From: Synergistaceae bacterium
GTDB lineage: Bacteria > Synergistota > Synergistia > Synergistales > Aminobacteriaceae
Reading direction: 5' to 3'
NCBI GenBank assembly: GCA_017458545.1
Contig: JAFTBA010000350.1
Location: 1-6,358 of the forward strand
DNA length: 6,358 bases
In this document: positions 1 to 5,863 of the stretch, piece after piece
Numbering within the stretch: position 1 is the stretch's first letter
How the letters are laid out: each line of letters opens with the position of its first letter
Notes under the pieces: generated by a model
The model's database searches: none
What the model was told of the DNA's origin: nothing
What the model saw: only the letters and a program-made list of their open reading frames with translations
Translations under genes and position numbers: made by a program

Positions 1-339
1 GAATCGGGCTACCCTGTCGTCAGGAACGTATCACTCCCTGCCCTCACTAAGTATCTTGCCGAAGGTCTTAGCATTAATGACGCACTCGCAATGACATTGA
101 TTCACATCATGGCCGATGCTCATGACACGAACATAATTTCACGTCATGACCTCAGTATTGCTGAAGAAGTTATGAGGACAGCACGTGAAATGATTGAGTC
201 GGGTTTCGGACTTGATGACATTAAGAGACTCGATGATGATTTCATATTGAAGTGGATCAGTCCGGGAGGTTCGGGGGATTTGCTCGCGGTAACATGGTTC
301 GTTCACTCATTGCACTCATTGGCGGAACGTCAACACTGA
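1..339 (+). CDS. citG: Triphosphoribosyl-dephospho-CoA synthase, CitG/MdcB family (3' part only)
   Basis: The frame is open from the first base, so the 5' end lies outside the window; 112 residues and a TGA stop are visible. The family joins ATP and 3'-dephospho-CoA, releasing adenine, to make the precursor of the prosthetic group carried by the acyl-carrier subunit of citrate lyase (or malonate decarboxylase). Two stretches support the call: near the start, ESGYPVVRNVSLPAL, matching the family's (F/Y)P.VRN..LPAL segment, and near the end, SPGGSGDLLAVTWF, matching the C-terminal SPGGSADLLA..LF signature. The protein ends about ten residues after that motif, as is usual, so the C-terminus looks intact. 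Full-length CitG is about 290 residues; a CitX-CitG fusion cannot be excluded because the N-terminal part is missing. The last 83 bp are antisense to the 3' end of the neighbouring Sel1-repeat gene. No terminator hairpin is apparent just after the stop. Citrate versus malonate pathway cannot be decided here. Confidence 0.85.
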   Translation, partial: ESGYPVVRNVSLPALTKYLAEGLSINDALAMTLIHIMADAHDTNIISRHDLSIAEEVMRTAREMIESGFGLDDIKRLDDDFILKWISPGGSGDLLAVTWFVHSLHSLAERQH

Positions 340-1633
340 GAGGCTTAACGTCTTGAGACTTCTCGGCATCGTCAATTTTCTTAATGCTGTTCTCATTCTC
401 ATTCCCGTTAAATTTTTCCGTACTCACATCGTAAGACACGGAATTAACAGGGCTTAAATTTTTGCTGACGTTAGGACGTTTAATGAACCTGCTGCGGATA
501 TAAAAACCCAACATCATAACAGCCATAACTGCAATCACAAGTAAAAACAATTTCAGCATTCGGGTGCTGTTTCTTGTTTCTTTGTGCTTACGGGTAACAG
601 GTTCGTCATTAGGTTCGGTCAACGGTGTTTCAATCAACGGCGTATTCTGTGGAATTTCGGGTATCAGTGTCTCAGTCAGTGAAGAGTCGTAAGTGAGAGG
701 TTCGGACGGTTCTTCAGGCAGTAATGTTTCGGTTTCGGTTGATGACGACTCAGGCTCAGTAGATTCGGACGATGATGTCTCAGAGGCGGTAAGGTCATCC
801 GATAACGAGTCAGACTCAAACGGTTCAGTTGATAACGTTTCAGGCTCATTAGGTTCAACCGATAACGGCTCAGACTCAAGAGGTTCAGACGGTAACGTTT
901 CATGCTCAGCAGGTTCAACAGATGACGGTTCATCGGGCGGTGTTTCGACAGTTAACGTTTTTTCCACCGAAGTCTCAGGTGCTTCTGATGTTTCGGGAAG
1001 CCATTTCAGTATTCTTGCTGCCCTTGCGTCCCCAAGACTTTCAGCAGTCTTCAGCCATTCAATAGCCTTTCGGTAATCCTTATCGACTCCCAGACCGTCA
1101 CGGTACATCATGCCTATGTAGTAAGGGGCTTTAACCTCGCCCATTTCGCAGGCTTCCCTGAAACACTCCATAGCGCGCGCGTAATCCTTAGAGTCTCCGC
1201 GTCCCTGAATGTAATTGATTCCCGAAAACATGAGCGTCTTAATTTTATCGAAACGTTCTGCCTGTGCTGAAAATTCGTCAGCAATCGAATCATTTTTCTC
1301 AACGCCGAGTCCGTTACGGTAAAGAAAACTTAAAGCTAACTGAGGTTTGTTGTCGTTAGGGTTAATAGCGAGCTTATACCATTCTGCAGCCTCTTCGTAA
1401 TTCTGAGGGACACCCTGAGCATTCTGATACATTACGCCGAGATAATATGCGGCTTTAAGATGACCTTGTTCGGCAGCTTTTGAATACCAGTTTGCGGCAA
1501 GAGCGTAATCCTGTTTCACTCCCATGCGCCCGAAATAATATGCCGCACCTAATTTGTACTGCGCTTCAGGGTCTCCGTTTTCAGCAGAGGTGATTAACTG
1601 TTCAATATTCTGTGGCATGAGGTCATTATACAT
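257..1633 (-). CDS. Sel1-repeat protein with acidic Ser/Glu/Pro linker and one membrane span
   Basis: The 458-residue product has about five Sel1-like (TPR-related) repeats over residues 20-205. Typical cores are A.Y.LG..Y..G.GV.(K/Q)DY..A..W...A...G, clear at about 24-56, 60-90 and 168-200; the repeats at about 95-126 and 131-164 are degenerate. Residues 212-345 form a low-complexity acidic linker rich in S, E, P, T and L, with a 10-residue period (SEPLESEPLS type). A basic patch (RKHKETR) precedes one hydrophobic span at about 359-378, followed by an 80-residue polar tail. There is no signal peptide, so the repeats are probably cytoplasmic and the tail outside (inferred). Sel1 repeats generally act as protein-binding scaffolds; no enzymatic domain is visible. 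The ATG at 1633 was chosen because a weak GCGGAA lies 11 bases upstream; an in-frame ATG five codons later has no better site. The gene is divergent from the serine protease gene (51 bp apart) and ends inside citG. The partner and the exact role are unknown. Confidence 0.85.
   Translation of the reverse strand: MYNDLMPQNIEQLITSAENGDPEAQYKLGAAYYFGRMGVKQDYALAANWYSKAAEQGHLKAAYYLGVMYQNAQGVPQNYEEAAEWYKLAINPNDNKPQLALSFLYRNGLGVEKNDSIADEFSAQAERFDKIKTLMFSGINYIQGRGDSKDYARAMECFREACEMGEVKAPYYIGMMYRDGLGVDKDYRKAIEWLKTAESLGDARAARILKWLPETSEAPETSVEKTLTVETPPDEPSSVEPAEHETLPSEPLESEPLSVEPNEPETLSTEPFESDSLSDDLTASETSSSESTEPESSSTETETLLPEEPSEPLTYDSSLTETLIPEIPQNTPLIETPLTEPNDEPVTRKHKETRNSTRMLKLFLLVIAVMAVMMLGFYIRSRFIKRPNVSKNLSPVNSVSYDVSTEKFNGNENENSIKKIDDAEKSQDVKPLSVDVPPMSAMSERTMLPRANPPNLPD
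741..950 (-). repeat. In-frame 30-bp tandem repeat (minisatellite) encoding the Sel1 protein linker
   Basis: Seven consecutive 30-bp units begin at 741, 771, 801, 831, 861, 891 and 921 on the plus strand. Most start with GATAACG or a close variant (GATGACG, GATGATG, GGTAACG), continue with a TCAGaCTCA/TCAGGCTCA block, and end with AGGTTCAac or AGGTTCAGAC. The units starting at 801/861 and at 831/891 are more alike than neighbours, which suggests a 60-bp higher-order duplication. The outer units are more diverged, and a further GTTAACG at 951 is a possible decayed copy. Because the unit is 30 bp, copy changes keep the reading frame; it encodes about residues 228-298 of the Sel1-repeat protein, ten residues per unit. 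Confidence 0.85.
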
Positions 1634-1636
1634 TGA

Positions 1637-1645
1637 TGTTATAAT
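1637..1645 (+). promoter_or_regulatory. Extended -10 promoter element for the serine protease gene
   Basis: TGTTATAAT is a perfect extended -10 (TGn plus TATAAT). No good -35 hexamer is seen 16-18 bases upstream (ATGAGG at 1617-1622), as is tolerated by extended -10 promoters. Predicted transcription would begin near 1652, leaving a leader of about 33 bases before the ATG at 1685. The element lies directly upstream of the Sel1 gene's start codon on the opposite strand, so the two divergent transcripts must share this 51-bp gap. Confidence 0.55.
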
Positions 1646-1684
1646 TCCGCAAAATACCGATAGAAAAAAAGAGTGAAATAATTT

Positions 1685-3169
1685 ATGACACCTGAAGAGG
1701 CATGTTTGTATCTCGGAATATCACTTGATGATGACGATATAGATATTGACAAACTAGAAAGGAATTACGAGGCTAAAATTTCGGAGTATAAAGACTCTGA
1801 GAATATACGCGCGAAAATTAATGAAGCATACGATGTGCTTCTTGAAGTTTTAGCTGAAATATATGAACCTGAAGAAACTGTTACCGATGAACCTGAACGC
1901 TCTAAAAATGAAGGGCTGTTAATGAAAATTGCTGTGCTTATGGCAGGAATGTTTCTGTTGTGTTTCGGTGGAGTAGTGTATTTCGTTTACAGGATTCAAA
2001 CGGAAAATGCTGCGCCTAAGGATGATGTAGTTTCAGCTAAACAGTACGAGAGCATTAAGCGTGAACTTGAAGCTATACGGCAGAGACAGGAAAAAACTCC
2101 GACACCTCAAGTAGTGATAAATAATCCTCCTGCTGATTATGCACAACTTGTTGAACGTGTAATGCCGTCAATACTGTTCATACAGACTGACAAAGGCAGA
2201 GGAAGCGGATTCTTTGTGAGTCCTAACGGTGATATTCTCACTAACTATCATGTCATAGAGAGTGCAGAGTATATATCTGTTACGACTCAATACGGCCAAA
2301 CTGTTACTGCACTGGTTAAGGATTTTGACTCGGTTAAAGATATAGCACTCCTTAAAGTGAACACGTCTTATACTGTGCCGTTCCTGAAAATCAGCAATGT
2401 ACTTCCTAAACAGGGAGAGGCAGTAATTGCAATAGGAAATCCCGAAGGGTTGAAAGGCACTGTTTCTAACGGTATTGTGTCGGCATTGAGGCAAGATGAC
2501 CGCAATTTATGGGTACAGTTTACAGCTCCTATATCTCCCGGCTCAAGCGGAGGAGCGTTAATCAATCTTCAGGGTGAAGTTGTAGGTATGCCGGCAAAGA
2601 TTCTGGTAACAGAAGTAGCACAAAATCTCAACTTTGCGGTCGCTCCTACAGCACTAGCACAGTTTCTCAACTCCGCAATCAACAAACCTGCAATAACATT
2701 AACGGCAAAAACTGTCATACCTCCTAAAACTAACGTACCCCCAAAGACTAAAATGCCACCTAACAAAGGAAATACTCTTGACGGTATTCCTGGAGTAAAA
2801 TTTGTGCGAAAAGATGACGAGTACGAAATGTACCTTGCAGAAGACAGCATAGAATATAACAGGCAGACACATATAGCATCGTTTGCAACCTTTTGGCTTC
2901 CTTCAGAAAAAGCAAAAGCTAAAATGCTCAGAGATCCTCACTTTGTTGTTTCTCCCGGCGAAGAACTTGGAGTATGTCTGCTCGGTTACCTCGTTAATCT
3001 CAGAGATAATACTTACGTCCATTTAAGAACAGTAAATTTCTGCACAAACGGCAATGTCGCAAGAGACTATGTAAAACCATCAGATGAAATTAAATGGAGG
3101 ACTGCGAAAAAAGGCAGCCGCATTGAAAGCCTTATGAGGGAAGTAAAAAAGCAATTAAGACTCAGATAA
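1685..3169 (+). CDS. Membrane-anchored HtrA-like serine protease with degenerate J-like N-terminus
   Basis: The product has 494 residues. Residues 1-60 resemble a J-domain (CLYLGIS, then a KLERNYEAKI helix, then a helix with INEAYDVL), but the HPD tripeptide needed to stimulate Hsp70 is absent. A hydrophobic span follows at about 79-102, then a charged, possibly coiled-coil stretch at 115-137. The trypsin-like domain covers about 150-332. Its catalytic residues are His189 (LTNYHVIESA), Asp219 (VKDIALLKV) and Ser288 (SPGSSGGALI), all in HtrA/DegP spacing. No PDZ domain is present. A Pro/Lys/Thr linker (344-362, repeated PPKT) leads to a domain of about 125 residues (370-494) that is not confidently assignable. 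With N-in topology the protease and C-terminal domains would sit outside the cytoplasmic membrane. The ATG at 1685 has a modest GAGTGA 8 bases upstream. Substrates are unknown; envelope protein quality control or regulated cleavage is inferred from the family. A bidirectional terminator follows the stop. Confidence 0.9.
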   Translation: MTPEEACLYLGISLDDDDIDIDKLERNYEAKISEYKDSENIRAKINEAYDVLLEVLAEIYEPEETVTDEPERSKNEGLLMKIAVLMAGMFLLCFGGVVYFVYRIQTENAAPKDDVVSAKQYESIKRELEAIRQRQEKTPTPQVVINNPPADYAQLVERVMPSILFIQTDKGRGSGFFVSPNGDILTNYHVIESAEYISVTTQYGQTVTALVKDFDSVKDIALLKVNTSYTVPFLKISNVLPKQGEAVIAIGNPEGLKGTVSNGIVSALRQDDRNLWVQFTAPISPGSSGGALINLQGEVVGMPAKILVTEVAQNLNFAVAPTALAQFLNSAINKPAITLTAKTVIPPKTNVPPKTKMPPNKGNTLDGIPGVKFVRKDDEYEMYLAEDSIEYNRQTHIASFATFWLPSEKAKAKMLRDPHFVVSPGEELGVCLLGYLVNLRDNTYVHLRTVNFCTNGNVARDYVKPSDEIKWRTAKKGSRIESLMREVKKQLRLR

Positions 3170-3174
3170 AGCAT

Positions 3175-3219
3175 AAAAAAATTCCCTCCCCGTTTCATCA
3201 GGAGAGGGATAAAATTTTT
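3175..3219. terminator. Bidirectional rho-independent terminator between two convergent genes
   Basis: A stem of nine base pairs with one mismatch (3183-3191 TCCCTCCCC with 3201-3209 GGAGAGGGA) encloses a 9-base loop. Seven A's lie on the left (3175-3181) and TAAAATTTTT on the right, so the hairpin is followed by a U-run in both directions. It sits between the protease stop (3169) and the amidohydrolase stop (3224), and should end both transcripts. Confidence 0.85.
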
Positions 3220-3223
3220 CTCA

Positions 3224-4498
3224 CTACTTCGTTATCGCTTCTCTGGCTTCACGGGCTTTCTGCATAATCTCTTCACTGTCAAGCGTAGGATATTCGCCGT
3301 TCCTGTAAAGCCACTTCCCATTAACCATAGTACCCGTAACATCAGCCGAACTCCCTGCGTAAACCAAATACATCGCTAAATTCTCCTCGTTCACGCCTAT
3401 ATACTGAGGCTTATCGAGATTCACAAGCACTAAATCCGCAAACCACCCTTCACGAATCATTCCCTTCTGCGAAAAACCGTATGCTTTCGCTCCTTCATAC
3501 GTCGCCATCCTCAGAACATCAAGCGCAGTTACGCAAACGGGATTCCTCTCAGCTCCTTTGTGAAGAAGTGCGGCTGTTCTCATTTCCTCCCACATGTCAA
3601 GCCTGTTATTGCTCGATGCTCCGTCAGTCCCTAACGCTACAGGCATACCGCGTTCGAGCCATTCGGGTAAAGGCATGATACCGCTTCCGAGTTTGAGGTT
3701 GCTGCAAGGGCAGTGAACCAATGTTACGTTCTCCGAAGGTATCTCAGCTTTCGGGTCAAGGTACACTGAATGTGCAAGCGTTAAATACGGAACGTTTAAC
3801 AGCCCCGTATCCTCAAGATATTTCACAGGGTCAGCACCGAGATTATTCAGTTCGCCCTCAGTCTCAAGGTAATGGAAATGTACTCCAAGCCCGTGCGACC
3901 TCGCTGCCTCCGTAATATCCTTCATCGCCTCATTAGGAACTGTATACGGTGCATGAGGCCCGAGCTGTACGGTTAAGAGTCCTTCACGGCCGTGATACTT
4001 TTCAGCAATCTCAAGACTGTTCTTCACTGAACGCTCAATCTTACCCGGTTCACCTGCAGTTATTCCCCTGCAAAGTGCTGCCCTCATTCCGGCACCGAGT
4101 ACTGCTTCGGCAACTCTGTCCATCTCAAAATACATGTCAGCAAAACACGTTGTTCCCGTCGAAATCATCTCAAGCATTGCGCTCAATGTCCCCCAGTAAA
4201 TATATTCAGGGGTTAATTTTTCCTCGACAGGCCAGATTTTGTTCTGTAACCATTCCATTAACGGAGCTTCCTCGCCGAGACCCCGTAACAATATCATTGC
4301 AGCATGTGTGTGGGCATTAACGAAACCGGGAATCACTGCGGTTTTGCCTCTGCCTGAAATTATTTTGTCTGCTGACGGGGGAGTCTTACCTGCGTCAATA
4401 ATCTCCGCTATTCTTCCCTTCGACACAAGAAGGTGTACCCTCTCTGCTTTTTCGCGTGAACCGTCAACAATATAAACGTCTTTGAATAATGTTGCCAT
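3224..4498 (-). CDS. mtaD: 5-methylthioadenosine/S-adenosylhomocysteine deaminase-type amidohydrolase
   Basis: This 424-residue amidohydrolase-superfamily protein has the usual length of the MtaD/TM0936 group. These enzymes are zinc-dependent cytosolic deaminases that turn S-adenosylhomocysteine, methylthioadenosine or related 5'-modified adenosines into the inosine form, releasing ammonia. The metal and catalytic set is complete: His63 and His65 (GFVNAHTHAAM), His209 and Glu212 (HFHYLETEG), His243 (LAHSVYL) and Asp292 (LGTDGASSNN). HAPYT at 182-186 and CSNLKLGSG at 265-273 are also typical of the group. Arg139 and Arg144 may correspond to the arginines that hold the homocysteine carboxylate in TM0936, which would favour S-adenosylhomocysteine, but that needs an alignment. 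The ATG at 4498 has AGGAG 10 bases upstream, inside the last codons of ahcY; the genes are 7 bp apart and probably co-transcribed. Other amidohydrolase substrates (guanine, chlorohydrolase-type) are less likely given these motifs and the ahcY neighbour. Confidence 0.88.
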   Translation of the reverse strand: MATLFKDVYIVDGSREKAERVHLLVSKGRIAEIIDAGKTPPSADKIISGRGKTAVIPGFVNAHTHAAMILLRGLGEEAPLMEWLQNKIWPVEEKLTPEYIYWGTLSAMLEMISTGTTCFADMYFEMDRVAEAVLGAGMRAALCRGITAGEPGKIERSVKNSLEIAEKYHGREGLLTVQLGPHAPYTVPNEAMKDITEAARSHGLGVHFHYLETEGELNNLGADPVKYLEDTGLLNVPYLTLAHSVYLDPKAEIPSENVTLVHCPCSNLKLGSGIMPLPEWLERGMPVALGTDGASSNNRLDMWEEMRTAALLHKGAERNPVCVTALDVLRMATYEGAKAYGFSQKGMIREGWFADLVLVNLDKPQYIGVNEENLAMYLVYAGSSADVTGTMVNGKWLYRNGEYPTLDSEEIMQKAREAREAITK

Positions 4499-4505
4499 TT
4501 TGTTT

Positions 4506-5750
4506 TTACTCCTGCCAGCTCTTCATGTATTCAATCTGTTCGTCAGTCATCGTGTCAATTTCGATTCCCAACGCAGCAAGTTTCGACTCCATTACAGCCC
4601 TGTCGGTCTCAACAGGAACAGGGTAAAGCCCCTTTTCGAGTTTGTGCGTGTAAATGTGTAACGCACTTTCAAGCTGCAGCGAGAAACTCAAATCCATAAT
4701 CTCAATGGGATGACCGTCAGCACATGCCAGGTTAGTGAGTCTTCCTTCACCCAAAAGATTAATCCTTCGTCCGTCCTTCATAACATAGGTGTCAATGTTG
4801 TCGCGGAGGTGTTCAATATGATCTGACATTGCCGACAAATCGGGCTTGCTTATCTCAACGTCAAAATGTCCTGCGTTGCCTAAGACAACTCCGTTCTTCA
4901 TTTTCATGAAATGTTCACGGCGTATAACGTGAATGTTACCCGTCAGAGTGAGGAACACATCGCCTATTTCGGCGGCTTTCTCCATGCTCATGACGCGGAA
5001 ACCGTCCATTAACGCCTCACATGCCTTGTGGGGGTCAACCTCAGTAACAACAACATGAGCGCCCATTCCCTTAGCCCTCATTGCAACGCCTCTTCCGCAC
5101 CAGCCGTAACCTACAACAACTACAGTCTTTCCTGCGACAATCATGTTGGTGGTACGAATGAAGCCGTCCCAAACCGACTGGCCTGTTCCGTAACGGTTAT
5201 CGAAAAGGTATTTGCTGAGTGCGTCATTAACGTCAATCATCGGGAATTTGAGTACCCCCTGAGAGTTCATAGCCTTTAAGCGTTTGACACCTGAAGTAGT
5301 TTCCTCAGAACCTCCGAGAATGTTGGGGATTAAGTCGGGCATTTCCTGATGAACTGTTGCAACGAGGTCGCCGCCGTCATCAATAATGACATTGGGCTTG
5401 TGTGCCAAGACTTTGCGGACGTAACCGAAGTATTCATCTGTTGACATGCCGCGATGACTGTAAACGTGTATGCCGTTTTTAGCGAGGGCAGCGCAGATGT
5501 CGTCCTGAGTAGAGAGTGGATTGCTTCCGCAGGCTGCTACATGCGCACCTAATTTGCTGAGGGTGATGAGGAGATTAGCGGTTTTTGCCTCAAGGTGAAG
5601 ACATGCAGCGATTGTTGCGCCTTTGAAGGGCTGGGAGTCTTTGTATTTGTTGTAACTGAACTGTAACGAGGGCATGTACTGCCAAGCCCAATCAATTTTT
5701 TTCTGACCGTGTTCGGCGAGGTTTATGTCTTTGACTTCGTAATCTGCCAT
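4506..5750 (-). CDS. ahcY: Adenosylhomocysteinase, short Thermotoga/archaeal type (possible S-inosylhomocysteine hydrolase)
   Basis: The 414-residue NAD-dependent hydrolase splits S-adenosylhomocysteine into homocysteine and a nucleoside, relieving methyltransferase inhibition. Catalytic positions known from the human enzyme are recognisable: His52 (LHLEAKT), Asp124/125 (DDGGDL), Glu150 (SEETTSG), Lys180, Asp184 and Asn185 (K..FDN), and His295 (GHFDVE). The dinucleotide motif GYGWCGRG (214-221) is followed by TEVDP. Several features depart from the classical eukaryotic/proteobacterial form: GSNPLSTQDD replaces CNIFSTQDH, GHPIEIMD replaces GHPSFVMS, and the chain ends at EYMKSWQE without the KPDHYRY tail that contacts NAD in a neighbouring subunit. 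These match the short archaeal/Thermotoga lineage, one member of which (Methanocaldococcus jannaschii) was reported to act on S-inosylhomocysteine. The start is supported by AGGAGG 13 bases upstream, a rather long spacing. It is the first gene of an operon with the deaminase. Confidence 0.93.
   Translation of the reverse strand: MADYEVKDINLAEHGQKKIDWAWQYMPSLQFSYNKYKDSQPFKGATIAACLHLEAKTANLLITLSKLGAHVAACGSNPLSTQDDICAALAKNGIHVYSHRGMSTDEYFGYVRKVLAHKPNVIIDDGGDLVATVHQEMPDLIPNILGGSEETTSGVKRLKAMNSQGVLKFPMIDVNDALSKYLFDNRYGTGQSVWDGFIRTTNMIVAGKTVVVVGYGWCGRGVAMRAKGMGAHVVVTEVDPHKACEALMDGFRVMSMEKAAEIGDVFLTLTGNIHVIRREHFMKMKNGVVLGNAGHFDVEISKPDLSAMSDHIEHLRDNIDTYVMKDGRRINLLGEGRLTNLACADGHPIEIMDLSFSLQLESALHIYTHKLEKGLYPVPVETDRAVMESKLAALGIEIDTMTDEQIEYMKSWQE
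4509..4513 (-). promoter_or_regulatory. Ribosome binding site of mtaD within the end of ahcY
   Basis: AGGAG on the minus strand lies 10 bases before the amidohydrolase ATG and is formed by the last two ahcY codons (CAG GAG) just before its TAA. Ribosomes finishing ahcY therefore end exactly at the next start signal, which supports translational coupling. Confidence 0.7.
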
Positions 5751-5763
5751 TTGTTTATGGTAG

Positions 5764-5769
5764 CCTCCT
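5764..5769 (-). promoter_or_regulatory. Ribosome binding site of ahcY
   Basis: AGGAGG on the minus strand, 13 bases upstream of the ATG at 5750. The spacing is longer than the usual 6-9 bases, but no other start codon fits better and the encoded N-terminus (KDIN...KIDWA...MP) is typical of the family. Confidence 0.65.
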
Positions 5770-5799
5770 GTGAATCGTGTTATGTTTTTATGGCTGAAT

Positions 5800-5808
5800 A
5801 GTATAACA
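5800..5808 (-). promoter_or_regulatory. Extended -10 promoter element for the ahcY-mtaD operon
   Basis: On the minus strand this reads TGTTATACT, an extended -10 without a convincing -35 (TAATCT at a 17-base spacing). Start of transcription would be near 5793, giving a leader of about 43 bases, too short for a known SAM or SAH riboswitch. A TATAAT read on the minus strand within the palindrome at 5824-5833 is an alternative. Confidence 0.5.
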
Positions 5809-5823
5809 AAAACGCTCCTGAAA

Positions 5824-5833
5824 GATTATAATC
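5824..5833. promoter_or_regulatory. Palindromic -10 box (plus-strand TATAAT 5827-5832) in the divergent ahcY/small-ORF region
   Basis: GATTATAATC is a perfect 10-bp palindrome, so a TATAAT hexamer can be read on both strands (5827-5832 plus, 5825-5830 minus). For the plus strand it would place transcription start about 5839, some 25 bases before the GTG of the small gene. The best upstream -35 match is weak (ATAACA at 5803-5808, 18-base spacing). Confidence 0.45.
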
Positions 5834-5846
5834 AAGTAAATATTTT

Positions 5847-5855
5847 GAAGGAGGG
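5847..5855 (+). promoter_or_regulatory. Strong ribosome binding site that decides the GTG start of the small gene
   Basis: GAAGGAGGG is a near-perfect Shine-Dalgarno, eight bases before the GTG at 5864. It is the best site in the window and is the main reason for accepting the short downstream frame as a gene. Confidence 0.8.
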
Positions 5856-5863
5856 ATTTTATA

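Noticed and set aside
741..950. Regularly spaced direct repeats as a possible CRISPR array
   Set aside because: The units are contiguous 30-bp tandem copies with no unique spacers, lie inside a coding frame, and no cas gene is near.
693..1076. Plus-strand open frame rich in Ser, Asp and Gly (SD-repeat look-alike)
   Set aside because: It is the antisense of the 30-bp repeat in the Sel1 gene; the repeat has no stop in this frame, which keeps it open. There is no ribosome site, and the opposite frame has clear Sel1 homology.
1651..1656. TATTTT on the minus strand as the -10 of the Sel1 gene
   Set aside because: It has no TGn extension and no acceptable -35; too weak to list as a promoter, although some promoter must exist in or beyond this gap.
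3481..4475. Several plus-strand open frames opposite the amidohydrolase
   Set aside because: Their products show no recognisable motif, and the minus strand carries an intact metal-binding enzyme over the whole stretch.
5028..5279. Plus-strand open frame opposite ahcY
   Set aside because: It overlaps the conserved NAD-binding region of ahcY and has no ribosome site.
5778..5808. Inverted repeat TGTTAT ... ATAACA with a 19-base gap upstream of ahcY
   Set aside because: The arms are only six AT-rich bases and do not extend, so chance is a sufficient explanation; the right arm overlaps the -10 element.
5815..5853. CTCCT that could pair with the AGGAG ribosome site of the small gene
   Set aside because: It lies upstream of the likely transcription start of that gene, so it would not be in the message.
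5751..5863. SAM or SAH riboswitch ahead of ahcY
   Set aside because: The predicted leader is only about 43 bases and shows no multi-helix fold or recognisable riboswitch core.
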